From: Halomonas sp.
GTDB taxonomy: Bacteria; Pseudomonadota; Gammaproteobacteria; Pseudomonadales; Halomonadaceae
Assembly (NCBI RefSeq): GCF_007625055.1
Contig: NZ_VMQS01000003.1
Coordinates: 21,506-71,625, forward strand
Direction of reading: 5' to 3'
Length of the DNA: 50,120 bases
Shown: piece by piece, positions 25,380 to 33,907 of the stretch
Position numbering within the stretch: position 1 is the stretch's first letter
Layout of the letters: each line of letters opens with the position of its first letter
Made by a program: the position numbers and the translations under genes
The notes under the pieces: generated by a model
What the model was told of the DNA's origin: nothing
Databases searched by the model: none
What the model saw: the letters and a program-made list of their open reading frames with translations, nothing else

Positions 25380-26075
25380 TCAGGATAATTCAGTCAAAAT
25401 CGCCGCCAGAGCCGCCATGGGTTCTTCAGCCTGAGTAACTGGCCTGCCAACCACCAGATGCGTGCTGCCCGCCTGCATGGCAGCGGCCGGGGTCATGATC
25501 CGCTGCTGGTCATCCTCTGTGGCAAAAGCCGGCCGGATGCCTGGCGTTACTTTCAGAAAGTCCTCACCACAAGATTGCCGTATGGCAGCCGATTCCTGCG
25601 CCGAGCAGACAACGCCATGCAAACCACTCTTGCGGGCCAGCTGCGCCAGATGTGTAACCTGATCATCCAATGATGCGCACACTCCCGTTTCACGTAGCTC
25701 TTCAGGGCTCAGGCTGGTCAACACAGTGACCGCTATCAAATGCGTGGAAAGGCGCTGTGACTGTAAACGCTCAACGGCCGTTTCCATCATTCTGCGCCCA
25801 CCGCCGGCGTGCACATTGACCATCCACACCCCTTGCTCAGCTGCCGCCTGCACGGCACCTGCCACCGTATTGGGAATATCGTGGAATTTAAGATCCAGAA
25901 ATACCTCAAAGCCACGACCATGCAAGGCTTCCAGCACCGCTGGCCCGCTACGGGTAAACAGCTCTTTGCCTACCTTGAGACGACACAGCGCTGGATCAAG
26001 CTGATCTGCCATGCACAGGGCCGCATCCAGTGAAGGGTAATCCAGGGCAATAATAAGGGGAGAATCGACGGCCAC
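25380..26075 (-). CDS. pyrF: Orotidine 5'-phosphate decarboxylase
   Basis: The last step of UMP synthesis. The 231-residue TIM-barrel protein has LDYP with Asp12, KVGKELF with Lys near 34, and the catalytic [10 protein letters not shown] (Asp61, Lys63, Asp66). The phosphate-gripping RPVTQAEEP segment is near the C-terminus. The start is GTG with GGAG 7 nt upstream. It points toward lapA, whereas in E. coli pyrF follows lapA-lapB on the same strand. Confidence 0.97.
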   Translation of the reverse strand: MAVDSPLIIALDYPSLDAALCMADQLDPALCRLKVGKELFTRSGPAVLEALHGRGFEVFLDLKFHDIPNTVAGAVQAAAEQGVWMVNVHAGGGRRMMETAVERLQSQRLSTHLIAVTVLTSLSPEELRETGVCASLDDQVTHLAQLARKSGLHGVVCSAQESAAIRQSCGEDFLKVTPGIRPAFATEDDQQRIMTPAAAMQAGSTHLVVGRPVTQAEEPMAALAAILTELS

Positions 26076-26292
26076 AGAAGCACTCCATTACCTGACAATG
26101 AAAGCATGGAGTATATCAGCCTGGTGACCAGCGTAATCCATACGTGACAAAAAATTGAGTGATCTCTTACGGGCAGGCAAGCAGATCACTGACAACATTT
26201 ACAATAGATTTAGCTAATTTAGAAGAGCGTGTAAGCCAAAAGGGCCGACACGCACGACAACAAAAACCTGAACATCGCAAAGGAGAAAGACG

Positions 26293-26571
26293 ATGAACAT
26301 CAAGATAAAAGGATGGCTGCCAGTACTTCTTTTCACCGCCTGCCTAGGCCTGTCTTCGCCATTGATGGCACAGCAGGTCGCCCCAATCAATATCAATACC
26401 GCCGATGCCGCCTTACTTGAAGAACTTCCTGGTATCGGGCCAACCAGAGCAGCGGCTATCATTCAGGAACGCGAAGCCAATGGAGAGTTTACTGATACAG
26501 ATGACCTTACCCGTGTAAGTGGTATCGGTAATGCAACCGTCGCAGACCTCAAAGACCAGGTCGAATTCTGA
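26293..26571 (+). CDS. Secreted ComEA-like helix-hairpin-helix protein
   Basis: A 92-residue protein with a clear signal peptide (basic start, hydrophobic core LPVLLFTACLGL, cleavage probably after PLMA). It is followed by one ComEA-type double helix-hairpin-helix domain: INTADAALLEELPGIGPTRA and DDLTRVSGIGNATVADLK. ComEA proteins bind DNA in the periplasm during natural transformation. Small solitary versions like this are common in gammaproteobacteria and their role is often untested. AAGGAGA lies 7 nt before the ATG. A terminator hairpin follows, so it is probably monocistronic. Confidence 0.88.
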   Translation: MNIKIKGWLPVLLFTACLGLSSPLMAQQVAPININTADAALLEELPGIGPTRAAAIIQEREANGEFTDTDDLTRVSGIGNATVADLKDQVEF

Positions 26572-26607
26572 CCCCTACCCCAAACAAGCCGAAGCATTAC
26601 AGACTAT

Positions 26608-26635
26608 CAGCTACCCGGCAATGCTCGGGTAGCTG
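26608..26635. terminator. Probable terminator after the ComEA-like gene
   Basis: CAGCTACCCG and CGGGTAGCTG form a perfect 10-bp stem with an 8-nt loop, followed by only a short T run. It lies between the convergent comEA-like and prpF genes and could serve both. Confidence 0.6.
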
Positions 26636-26688
26636 TTAACATCAAAGACAGTATCGTGTGAGATGACTTAGCGCCAAGGCAGGGAAGA

Positions 26689-27867
26689 TTAAACGCTATC
26701 GCCAGGTACTCGCACCCAGCCTTCCATCAGTATCCGCGCACTGCGGCTCATCACCGCCTGATCAATCTGCCAGCGCCCGTCTATCAGGCTGGCTTCAGCG
26801 CCCACCTGTAAACTGCCGGAGGGATGCCCAAAGGTAACCGCATTAAGCTTGCCACCCCCGGCGGCGAGATTCACCAGGGTACCTTCAATGGCCGCTGCCG
26901 CGCCAATTGCCACCGCCGCGGTCCCCATCATGGCATGGTGCAGTTTGCCCATGGAAAGCGCACGCACCAGAAGATCGACATCCTCCGCCTTGACAGCTTT
27001 GCCACTTGACGCCGTATAGCTGGCGGGCGGCGCAACGAAAGCCACCTTGGGCGTATGCTGGCGATTGGCTGCCTCGCTGAGATCGCTGATCAGCCCCATC
27101 TTGAGTGCTCCATAAGCGCGGATCGTCTCGAACTTTTCAAGTGCTGCTGGATCGCCATTGATGGCTTCCTGCAGCTCAGCGCCGGTGTAGCCAATCTCAT
27201 CCGCATTGACAAACACCGTGGGTATACCGGCATTGATCATGGTCGCCTTGAGGGCGCCAATGCCGGGAACCTCAAGATCATCCACCCGATTACCGGTCGG
27301 GAAGATAGCTCCCTCGCCGTCTGCCGGGTCCATAAAAGCCACGGGTACTTCAGCGGCAGGAAAGGTCACGCCATCCAGCTCGAAATCGCCGGTTTCCTGC
27401 ACCTCACCGTCGGTAATAGTGACCTTGGCAACAATGGTCTTTTCGATGTTCACCTGCCAGATACGAACGTCAATGACGCCGTTCTCAGGTATCCGCTCAG
27501 GGTCTACCAAGCCATTATTGATCGCAAAAGGCCCCACGGCCGCCGACAGGTTGCCGCAATTGCCACTCCAGTCAACAAAGGGTTTATCGATGGATACCTG
27601 GCCAAACAGGTAATCCACGTCATGCTCGGCAGATGCACTTTTTGACAGAATCACGGTCTTGCTGGTGCTGGACGTAGCACCGCCCATACCATCAATCTGC
27701 TTCTGGTACGGGTCTGGGCTGCCGATCACCCGCAGCAGTAGTTTATCCCGGGCTTCGCCGGGCACCTGCGCGGCTTCAGGCAGGTCGGTCAGGTTGAAAA
27801 ATACGCCTTTACTGGTGCCGCCTCGCATATAGGTGGCCGGAATTCTGATCTGAGGCACTGAACTCAT
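26689..27867 (-). CDS. prpF: 2-methylaconitate cis-trans isomerase PrpF
   Basis: Works with AcnD in the methylcitrate cycle, isomerising the 2-methylaconitate that AcnD releases. The 392-residue protein has the PrpF/diaminopimelate-epimerase-like double fold, starting with the family hallmark PATYMRGGTSKGVFF. DGMGGATSSTSKTVIL follows near 60-75 and VDWSGNCGNLSAAVGPFAI near 118-136, with the active-site Cys in GNCGN. It is the last gene of the prp operon, but a strong intrinsic terminator lies in the 105-nt gap after acnD and ends 28 nt before the prpF start. Confidence 0.96.
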   Translation of the reverse strand: MSSVPQIRIPATYMRGGTSKGVFFNLTDLPEAAQVPGEARDKLLLRVIGSPDPYQKQIDGMGGATSSTSKTVILSKSASAEHDVDYLFGQVSIDKPFVDWSGNCGNLSAAVGPFAINNGLVDPERIPENGVIDVRIWQVNIEKTIVAKVTITDGEVQETGDFELDGVTFPAAEVPVAFMDPADGEGAIFPTGNRVDDLEVPGIGALKATMINAGIPTVFVNADEIGYTGAELQEAINGDPAALEKFETIRAYGALKMGLISDLSEAANRQHTPKVAFVAPPASYTASSGKAVKAEDVDLLVRALSMGKLHHAMMGTAAVAIGAAAAIEGTLVNLAAGGGKLNAVTFGHPSGSLQVGAEASLIDGRWQIDQAVMSRSARILMEGWVRVPGDSV

Positions 27868-27894
27868 GGTCTTGCTCCACGGCTAACATCTCAT

Positions 27895-27923
27895 AAAAAG
27901 CCCGGCACACCAGGGTGCCGGGC
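27895..27923 (-). terminator. Intrinsic terminator between acnD and prpF
   Basis: On the minus strand GCCCGGCAC and GTGCCGGGC form a perfect 9-bp GC-rich stem with a 6-nt loop, directly followed by TTTTT. It sits inside the prp operon, about 50 nt after the acnD stop, and should reduce or block read-through into prpF. Confidence 0.85.
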
Positions 27924-27972
27924 CTATTCTGGTCATCAAGGGATGATACGTCTTTGCAACCCGGTCTCGCGA

Positions 27973-30585
27973 TCAGGCTGTTTCACTGGATTCCAGGAAA
28001 TCCTGGGCGAAACGCTGCAGCACACCGCCCGCGGTGTAGATGGTGACTTCTTCTGCGGTATCCAGACGGCAGATAACCGGCACACGCTCAACCTCGCCGC
28101 TCGCACGATGAATGACCAGTGTCAGCTCGGTACCCGGCGAAAGCTCGCCTTCAACGTCATAGATTTCAGTCCCGTCCAGCGCCAGCGTATGACGCGTCGT
28201 GCCCGGCTGGAACTGCAGCGGCATCACGCCCATGCCAATCAGGTTAGTGCGATGGATGCGCTCAAAACCTTCGGCCACAATGGCTTCAACACCCGCCAGC
28301 GCCACACCCTTGGCCGCCCAGTCACGTGATGATCCCTGGCCATAATCGGCACCGGCCACAATGATCAGCGGCTGTTTACGCTGCATGTAGGTTTCAATGG
28401 CTTCCCACATCCGCGTTACCTTACCTTCTGGCTCGATACGCGCCAGCGAGCCCTGCTTCACCTCACCGTTTTCATCACGCACCATTTCATTGAACAGCTT
28501 GGGGTTGGCAAGTGTTGCACGCTGAGCGGTCAGGTGATCCCCACGGTGGGTGGCGTAGGAGTTGAAGTCCTCTTCCGGCAGGCCCATCTTGTGCAGGTAT
28601 TCGCCTGCGGCGCTGTTCATCATGATGGCGTTGGACGGCGACAGGTGATCCGTGGTGATATTGTCAGGCAGAATCGCCAGCGGGCGCATGTTCTTGAGAT
28701 TACGCTCGCCAGACATCTTGCCTTCCCAATACGGCGGACGACGGATGTAGGTGCTCTGCGGCCGCCATTCATACAGCGGCTCGATCTGCGCCTTGGCACT
28801 CTTATCTATATCAAACATGGGGATATAGGTCTGGCGGAACTGCTCGGGTTTCACCGCGGTTTTGACGATAGCATCAATTTCCGCGTCGTCAGGCCAGATA
28901 TCCTTCAGAGTGACCGGGTTGCCCTCGGCATCATGACCCAGCACATCCTTTTCGATATCAAAACGGATGGTGCCAGCGATCGCATAAGCCACCACCAGCG
29001 GCGGCGAGGCCAGAAACGCCTGCTGAGCATGGGGATGAATACGCCCATCAAAATTGCGGTTACCTGACAGCACCGCGGTGGCATAGAGATCACGTTCGAT
29101 AATTTCCTGCTGGATTTTCGGGTCCAGAGCACCCGACATGCCGTTACAGGTAGTGCAGGCATAGGCCACAACACCAAAACCAAGCTGCTCCAGCTCGTCC
29201 ATCAGGCCGGCATCTTCCAGATACATCTTGACCGTCTTGGAGCCCGGCGCCAGGGACGACTTGACCCAGGGTTTACGCATCAGGCCGCGCTTATTGGCGT
29301 TACGTGCAATCAGGCCGGCCGCTACCATGTTGCGGGGGTTGGAGGTATTGGTGCAGCTGGTAATCGCGGCAATAATTACGGCGCCATCCGGCATCTTGCC
29401 TTCGGCCTCTTCAGCACGCGCCGCCTCCAGACCAACGGCAATCCCCCGCTGGGCCAGCTCAGAGGTGGGCAGCTTGGCATGCGGCTTTGAAGGCCCTGCC
29501 AGGGTGCGATAAACCGATGACAGGTCAAAGGCCAGCACACGCTCGTAAGTGACGCCCTTGAGGTCATCCGCCCACAGGCCCGTCTGCTTGGCATAGGTTT
29601 CCACCAGCGCCACTTGGTCGTCATCACGCCCGGTCAGCTTGAGATAATCAATGGTCTGGCCATCAATGTAAAACATGGCCGCCGTGGCGCCGTATTCAGG
29701 CGTCATGTTGGAAATAGTGGCGCGATCGCCCACCGTCAGGCTGTCTGCGCCTTCACCGAAGAATTCCAGGTAGGCACCGACCACCTTGGATTCACGCAGG
29801 AACTCGGTAATCGCCAGCACCATATCGGTACCCGTGACGCCCGGCTGCAGCTTGCCGGTCAGCTTGACACCGACAATGTCCGGCAGGCGCATCATGGAGG
29901 CGCGGCCCAGCATGACGCTTTCCGCTTCAAGGCCACCCACCCCCACGGAAATGACCCCGAGGGCATCGACCATGGGCGTATGGCTGTCCGTCCCCACGCA
30001 GGTATCCGGGAAAGCCACACCGTTGTGTTTTTGTACCACCGGTGACATCTTTTCCAGGTTGATCTGGTGCATGATGCCGTTACCCGGCGGAATCACGTCG
30101 ACGTTCTCAAACGCGGTTTTGGTCCAATTGATAAAGTGAAAGCGGTCATCGTTGCGGCGATCTTCCACCTGACGGTTCTTCTCGAAAGCATCCTTTTCAA
30201 AGCCGGCATGTTCAACCGCCAGAGAGTGGTCAACAATCAACTGAGTGGGCACCACAGGATTGACCTTGGCCGGATCTCCCCCTTTTTCAGCAATGGCATC
30301 ACGCAGGCCTGCCAGATCAACCAGCGCCGTCTGGCCAAGAATGTCATGACACACCACACGGGCAGGGTACCAGGGGAAATCCAGGTCGCTGCGACGCTCA
30401 ATCAGCTGCTTGAGGGCATCGGTCAGCATGGCAGGGTCACAGCGGCGCACCAACTGTTCAGCCAATACGCGGGAGGTATAAGGAAGCTCAGCGTAAGCAC
30501 CCGGTTGGATGTCTTCCACGGCCTGGCGAGTGTCAAAGTAGTCCAGGGCAGTTCCTGGTAGAGGTTTGCGGTAATCAATATTCAT
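27973..30585 (-). CDS. acnD: 2-methylcitrate dehydratase, Fe/S-dependent (AcnD)
   Basis: An aconitase-family enzyme of 870 residues that dehydrates 2-methylcitrate in propionate breakdown; it replaces PrpD in organisms that also carry PrpF. The [4Fe-4S] ligands are visible: Cys411 in TSCTNTS, and Cys477 and Cys480 in ACTTCNG. Other family segments are FPDTCVGTDSHTPMVDALGV and, in the C-terminal swivel domain, GADYGQGSSRDWAAKG. Gene context (between prpC and prpF) separates it from housekeeping aconitase A. A hairpin lies between it and prpC. Confidence 0.96.
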   Translation of the reverse strand: MNIDYRKPLPGTALDYFDTRQAVEDIQPGAYAELPYTSRVLAEQLVRRCDPAMLTDALKQLIERRSDLDFPWYPARVVCHDILGQTALVDLAGLRDAIAEKGGDPAKVNPVVPTQLIVDHSLAVEHAGFEKDAFEKNRQVEDRRNDDRFHFINWTKTAFENVDVIPPGNGIMHQINLEKMSPVVQKHNGVAFPDTCVGTDSHTPMVDALGVISVGVGGLEAESVMLGRASMMRLPDIVGVKLTGKLQPGVTGTDMVLAITEFLRESKVVGAYLEFFGEGADSLTVGDRATISNMTPEYGATAAMFYIDGQTIDYLKLTGRDDDQVALVETYAKQTGLWADDLKGVTYERVLAFDLSSVYRTLAGPSKPHAKLPTSELAQRGIAVGLEAARAEEAEGKMPDGAVIIAAITSCTNTSNPRNMVAAGLIARNANKRGLMRKPWVKSSLAPGSKTVKMYLEDAGLMDELEQLGFGVVAYACTTCNGMSGALDPKIQQEIIERDLYATAVLSGNRNFDGRIHPHAQQAFLASPPLVVAYAIAGTIRFDIEKDVLGHDAEGNPVTLKDIWPDDAEIDAIVKTAVKPEQFRQTYIPMFDIDKSAKAQIEPLYEWRPQSTYIRRPPYWEGKMSGERNLKNMRPLAILPDNITTDHLSPSNAIMMNSAAGEYLHKMGLPEEDFNSYATHRGDHLTAQRATLANPKLFNEMVRDENGEVKQGSLARIEPEGKVTRMWEAIETYMQRKQPLIIVAGADYGQGSSRDWAAKGVALAGVEAIVAEGFERIHRTNLIGMGVMPLQFQPGTTRHTLALDGTEIYDVEGELSPGTELTLVIHRASGEVERVPVICRLDTAEEVTIYTAGGVLQRFAQDFLESSETA

Positions 30586-30639
30586 GGCGGCTACTCACGG
30601 CAGGATCAATAGACGGGATCAGAAAAGCGGGGGTATCAG

Positions 30640-30664
30640 CTCCCGACGGCATGGCCGCCGGGAG
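30640..30664. other. Hairpin in the prpC-acnD intergenic gap
   Basis: CTCCCGACGG and CCGCCGGGAG form a 10-bp stem with one G-T type wobble and a 5-nt loop. It sits 24 nt after the prpC stop. There is no T tract on the minus strand, so it looks more like an mRNA-stabilising or processing element than a terminator. Confidence 0.5.
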
Positions 30665-30687
30665 AATGCTCAGAACAGACGCGACTC

Positions 30688-31815
30688 TCAGTCGCGCTGT
30701 TCGATCGGCACCCATTCGCTCTTCTCGGGGCCGGTATAATCGGCACTCGGGCGAATAATGCGGTTGTTGGCGCGCTGCTCGAACACGTGAGCGGCCCAGC
30801 CCGTCACTCGCGAGCAGACAAAGATCGGGGTGAACAGCTTGGTCGGAATGCTCATGAAGTGATAGGCACTGGCATGGAAGAAGTCAGCGTTACAGAACAG
30901 CTTCTTCTCGCGCCACATCACTTCTTCACAGCGCACGGAAACCGGGTACAGTACGGTGTCGCCGACATCCTGGGAAAGCTTCTCGGACCAATGCTTGATG
31001 ATCTCGTTACGCGGGTCGGAGGTGCGGTAGATGGCATGACCGAAGCCCATGATCTTTTCCTTACGCTCCAGCATGCCCATCATTTCGCGCTCGGCTTCTT
31101 CCGGCGAGGTCCAATCCTCGATCATTTCCATGGCCGCTTCGTTGGCACCGCCGTGCAGCGGGCCACGCAGCGAGCCAATCGCACCGGTCACGCAGGAATG
31201 CAGGTCAGACAGGGTCGACGCACAAACGCGAGCAGTAAAGGTAGAGGCGTTGAATTCATGCTCGGCGTACAGAATCAGTGACACATTCATCACATCCGCA
31301 TGCAGCTTGCTGGGCACCTCATCACGCAGCAGGTGAAGGAAATGAGCGCCAACAGAATCATCGTCGGTTTCAGTTTCAATACGCACGCCGTCATGGGAGA
31401 AACGGTACCAATAGCAGATGATTGACGGCAGCACAGCGACCAGACGGTCCGTCGCATCCTGCTGCTCGTCAAAGCGCTGTTCGGTTTCCAGGTTACCCAG
31501 CATGGAGGTGCCGGTGCGCATCACATCCATCGGATGCGCGTCCTTGGGAATCTGCTCCAGCACGGCCTTGAGCGCGTCCGGCAAGCCACGCAGGGTTTTC
31601 ATCTTGGCGATGTAGTCAGAAAGCTCAGCCTGATTGGGCAATTTGCCTTTCAGCAGCAGGTAAGCCACTTCTTCAAACGTCGCTTTTTCGGCCAGTTCCT
31701 TGATATCGAACCCGCGGTAAGTCAGGCCCGAACCGGTTTTACCGACTGTACATAGCGCCGTTTCACCCGCGCTTTGCCCACGAAGACCTGCACCACTGTT
31801 CTTTGCATCTGCCAT
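30688..31815 (-). CDS. prpC: 2-methylcitrate synthase
   Basis: Condenses propionyl-CoA with oxaloacetate to 2-methylcitrate. The 375-residue citrate-synthase-fold protein has the catalytic residues His221 (GPLHGGANE), His260 (MGFGHAIYR) and Asp311 (NADFF). The short length, about 50 residues less than housekeeping GltA, and location in the prp cluster support PrpC. AGGAG is visible near the ATG (TCAGGAGTACGTAAG). It is 75 nt downstream of prpB, with a hairpin in the gap. Confidence 0.96.
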   Translation of the reverse strand: MADAKNSGAGLRGQSAGETALCTVGKTGSGLTYRGFDIKELAEKATFEEVAYLLLKGKLPNQAELSDYIAKMKTLRGLPDALKAVLEQIPKDAHPMDVMRTGTSMLGNLETEQRFDEQQDATDRLVAVLPSIICYWYRFSHDGVRIETETDDDSVGAHFLHLLRDEVPSKLHADVMNVSLILYAEHEFNASTFTARVCASTLSDLHSCVTGAIGSLRGPLHGGANEAAMEMIEDWTSPEEAEREMMGMLERKEKIMGFGHAIYRTSDPRNEIIKHWSEKLSQDVGDTVLYPVSVRCEEVMWREKKLFCNADFFHASAYHFMSIPTKLFTPIFVCSRVTGWAAHVFEQRANNRIIRPSADYTGPEKSEWVPIEQRD

Positions 31816-31844
31816 CTTACGTACTCCTGAAAACGTTATTTCGT

Positions 31845-31865
31845 CGTCACGCCTTGGGCATGACG
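31845..31865. other. Hairpin in the prpB-prpC intergenic gap
   Basis: CGTCACGCC and GGCATGACG form a 9-bp stem (one wobble) with a 3-nt loop, about 26 nt after the prpB stop. On the minus strand it is not followed by a T run, so it probably shapes mRNA stability rather than ending transcription. Confidence 0.5.
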
Positions 31866-31890
31866 CCTTTTATAGGGGTCAATCTGCGGC

Positions 31891-32793
31891 TCAGTTGCCG
31901 CCCTGCTCGGCAAACAGCTTGTCCAGCTTCTGCTCAAAGTCGTGATAGTTGAGGAAGTCATACAGCTCATCGCGGGTCTGCATGATATCCACCACGTCAC
32001 GCTGGTGGCCGTTATCCAGAATGCTTTGATAGACCTTGAGCGCAGCTGCGTTCATGGCACGGAAAGCTGACAACGGATACAGCACCATACGGCAACCCAC
32101 CTCGCCCAGCTCCTGCTGGCTGAACAGCGGCGTGGCGCCAAACTCAGTAATGTTGGCCAGAATCGGCGCGTCAACGCGCTCGCAGAAGGCCTGGTAATCT
32201 TCCAGGGTATGTACCGCTTCGGCAAAGATGGCATCAGCACCGGCTTCGATACACGCCTGAGAGCGTTCGATGGCCGCATCCAGGCCATCTTTCTGAAAGG
32301 CATCAGTACGCGCGATCAGATAGAAATCCGGGTCAATACGCGCATCGGCGGCGGCCTTGATGCGGTCAACCATTTCTTCCTGGGAGACAATCGCCTTGTT
32401 CGGGCGATGACCACAGCGCTTCTGGGCAACCTGGTCTTCAATATGAACGGCCGCAACGCCTGCGCGCTGCATTTCCTTGACGGTACGCTCAATGTTGAAC
32501 GCACCACCCCAACCGGTATCGATATCCACTAGCAGCGGCAAATCCGTGGCGCCACAGATACGGTGCGCATCTTCAACCACATCGTTCATCGTCGTCATGC
32601 CAAGGTCTGGCAGGCCGAAGGAAGCGTTGGCAACGCCGCCACCCGAAAGATAGATCGCCTGATGGCCCACACGCTCCGCCATCATGGCGGTGTAGGCGTT
32701 GATAGTGCCCAGAATCGGCAGCGGGCGATTGGCTTCCAGCGCGGCACGAAAGCGTGCGCCGGGGCTACGTTGTGAGGAAGCTGATGATGGCAT
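31891..32793 (-). CDS. prpB: Methylisocitrate lyase
   Basis: Cleaves 2-methylisocitrate to pyruvate and succinate, the last step of the methylcitrate cycle. The 300-residue TIM-barrel protein of the isocitrate-lyase superfamily has [11 protein letters not shown] with metal-binding Asp90/Asp92, IEDQ near 118 and the active-site loop KRCGH with catalytic Cys127. The ARTDA motif lies near 163. The start MPSSASSQR has a ribosome-binding site (AAGGAGA, 5 nt). It is the first enzyme gene behind the GntR regulator, 68 nt away. Confidence 0.97.
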   Translation of the reverse strand: MPSSASSQRSPGARFRAALEANRPLPILGTINAYTAMMAERVGHQAIYLSGGGVANASFGLPDLGMTTMNDVVEDAHRICGATDLPLLVDIDTGWGGAFNIERTVKEMQRAGVAAVHIEDQVAQKRCGHRPNKAIVSQEEMVDRIKAAADARIDPDFYLIARTDAFQKDGLDAAIERSQACIEAGADAIFAEAVHTLEDYQAFCERVDAPILANITEFGATPLFSQQELGEVGCRMVLYPLSAFRAMNAAALKVYQSILDNGHQRDVVDIMQTRDELYDFLNYHDFEQKLDKLFAEQGGN

Positions 32794-32861
32794 GGAGTGT
32801 CTCCTTATAAATCCGGTTGGGTAGCCGGCTGGTTGGCCAGCGTTGATAGCTAACTGGTCCG

Positions 32862-33602
32862 CTAGCCTTTTGTTTCTTCTTTCTGTTCAAGTGCTGCTGC
32901 ATAGCGATCAGCAACGTTTTCACGCGAGGCACTGACATGGCGACGCATCAATAGCTCAGCCAGCTCCGCATCCCCTGCTTCAATCGCATCGACAATACGA
33001 TGATGCTCCACAAAGGCGCGATGAGGCCGCGATCCACTGGCACTGAACTGGGTGCGATAAAGCCGTACCAGGTAATAAAGGTCATCGCACAACAGGTTCA
33101 TCAACATCTTGTTATGGCTACCCAGTACAATGCGATAATGAAAGTCCAGATCCCCCTCGCGCTGGTAATAGGCTTCACCGCTCTTGAGATCGTCCTGGCC
33201 TTCATGCACCGCCAACACGTTGCGCAGACCGGCAATTTCATCTGCCGTCATATGCTCTGCGGCCAGCCGTGCAGCCATGCTTTCCAGCGCTTCGCGCAAA
33301 TCGAAAAGCTCTAACAGTTCCCGCATGGACAGTTGCACCACGCGCGCACCTACATGAGGAACCCGTTCAATTAAACGATGGGCTTCCAGACGACGCATGG
33401 CCTCACGCAATGGCCCACGGGAAATTCCATAGGTTTTCGAAAGCCCTGGCTCGGTAATCTTGCTGCCCGGCGCAATCTCCCCACGCACAATCGCATCCTG
33501 AAGCTGATGGAATACCCTCTCGGCAAGGGTCCGCACTTCAGGTGATGGATCTTCAGCCGTGTGGGCGGGGGGTAGTGATAAATGCGAAGCAAGTGATGTC
33601 AT
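32862..33602 (-). CDS. GntR/FCD-family regulator of the methylcitrate operon
   Basis: A repressor-type regulator of 246 residues: an N-terminal winged helix (residues near 25-90, [20 protein letters not shown] as recognition region) and a C-terminal all-helical FCD ligand domain ([20 protein letters not shown] onward). As the first gene of the prp cluster it very likely senses a methylcitrate-cycle intermediate, as its counterparts in pseudomonads are thought to do. I chose ATG 33602 because the in-frame upstream region is occupied by a promoter and an operator palindrome; a TTG start at 33662 would put the -35 box inside the gene. No clear ribosome-binding site precedes this ATG. Confidence 0.92.
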   Translation of the reverse strand: MTSLASHLSLPPAHTAEDPSPEVRTLAERVFHQLQDAIVRGEIAPGSKITEPGLSKTYGISRGPLREAMRRLEAHRLIERVPHVGARVVQLSMRELLELFDLREALESMAARLAAEHMTADEIAGLRNVLAVHEGQDDLKSGEAYYQREGDLDFHYRIVLGSHNKMLMNLLCDDLYYLVRLYRTQFSASGSRPHRAFVEHHRIVDAIEAGDAELAELLMRRHVSASRENVADRYAAALEQKEETKG

Positions 33603-33605
33603 GGC

Positions 33606-33621
33606 TAATTGTCGACAATTA
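33606..33621. promoter_or_regulatory. 16-bp perfect palindrome, likely GntR operator
   Basis: TAATTGTCGACAATTA is self-complementary and lies between the predicted -10 and the start codon of the GntR gene. Its core TTGTCGACAA has the shape typical of FadR-subfamily (FCD) operators, so autoregulation of the whole prp operon is the simplest reading. Confidence 0.75.
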
Positions 33622-33633
33622 AGGTTTGAATGG

Positions 33634-33662
33634 ACTTTATCCTCGTCTGATACTGGCGTCAA
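33634..33662 (-). promoter_or_regulatory. Predicted sigma70 promoter of the prp operon
   Basis: On the minus strand TTGACG (-35, five of six) is followed after exactly 17 nt by TAAAGT (-10, four of six). Transcription would start a few bases before the palindromic operator, so a bound repressor would block initiation or early elongation. Confidence 0.6.
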
Positions 33663-33907
33663 CTAGCCAATATAGCCGATATTATGCATCTTTCGTTGTA
33701 CTCTTGCCTTTCGTCTACCCCTTAGTGTCAACAATCTCTATACTTCCATGCTGGATATTAGCTTTGTCAACAGGGATCTTCTTGCCCGCTGAGAAACGGC
33801 CAATAGCTGGTAGGTAAAACGTGGAAACCGCGTCGGTGGGTGACGCTGGCCTAACGCTCACCGCCCCCCTAAACTGTGCAGCCATTCACTCGCCTGGCTG
33901 ATGGTGC

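Larger units (their letters stand above)
33603..33907. other. Intergenic region between the prp regulator and pabB
   Basis: This 305-nt stretch holds the promoter and operator of the GntR gene at its left end. The rest (33663-33907) is the pabB upstream region. It is AT-rich at first, then GC-rich. I find no tRNA, no long inverted repeat, no convincing -35/-10 pair toward pabB and no ORF with a ribosome-binding site. Confidence 0.6.
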
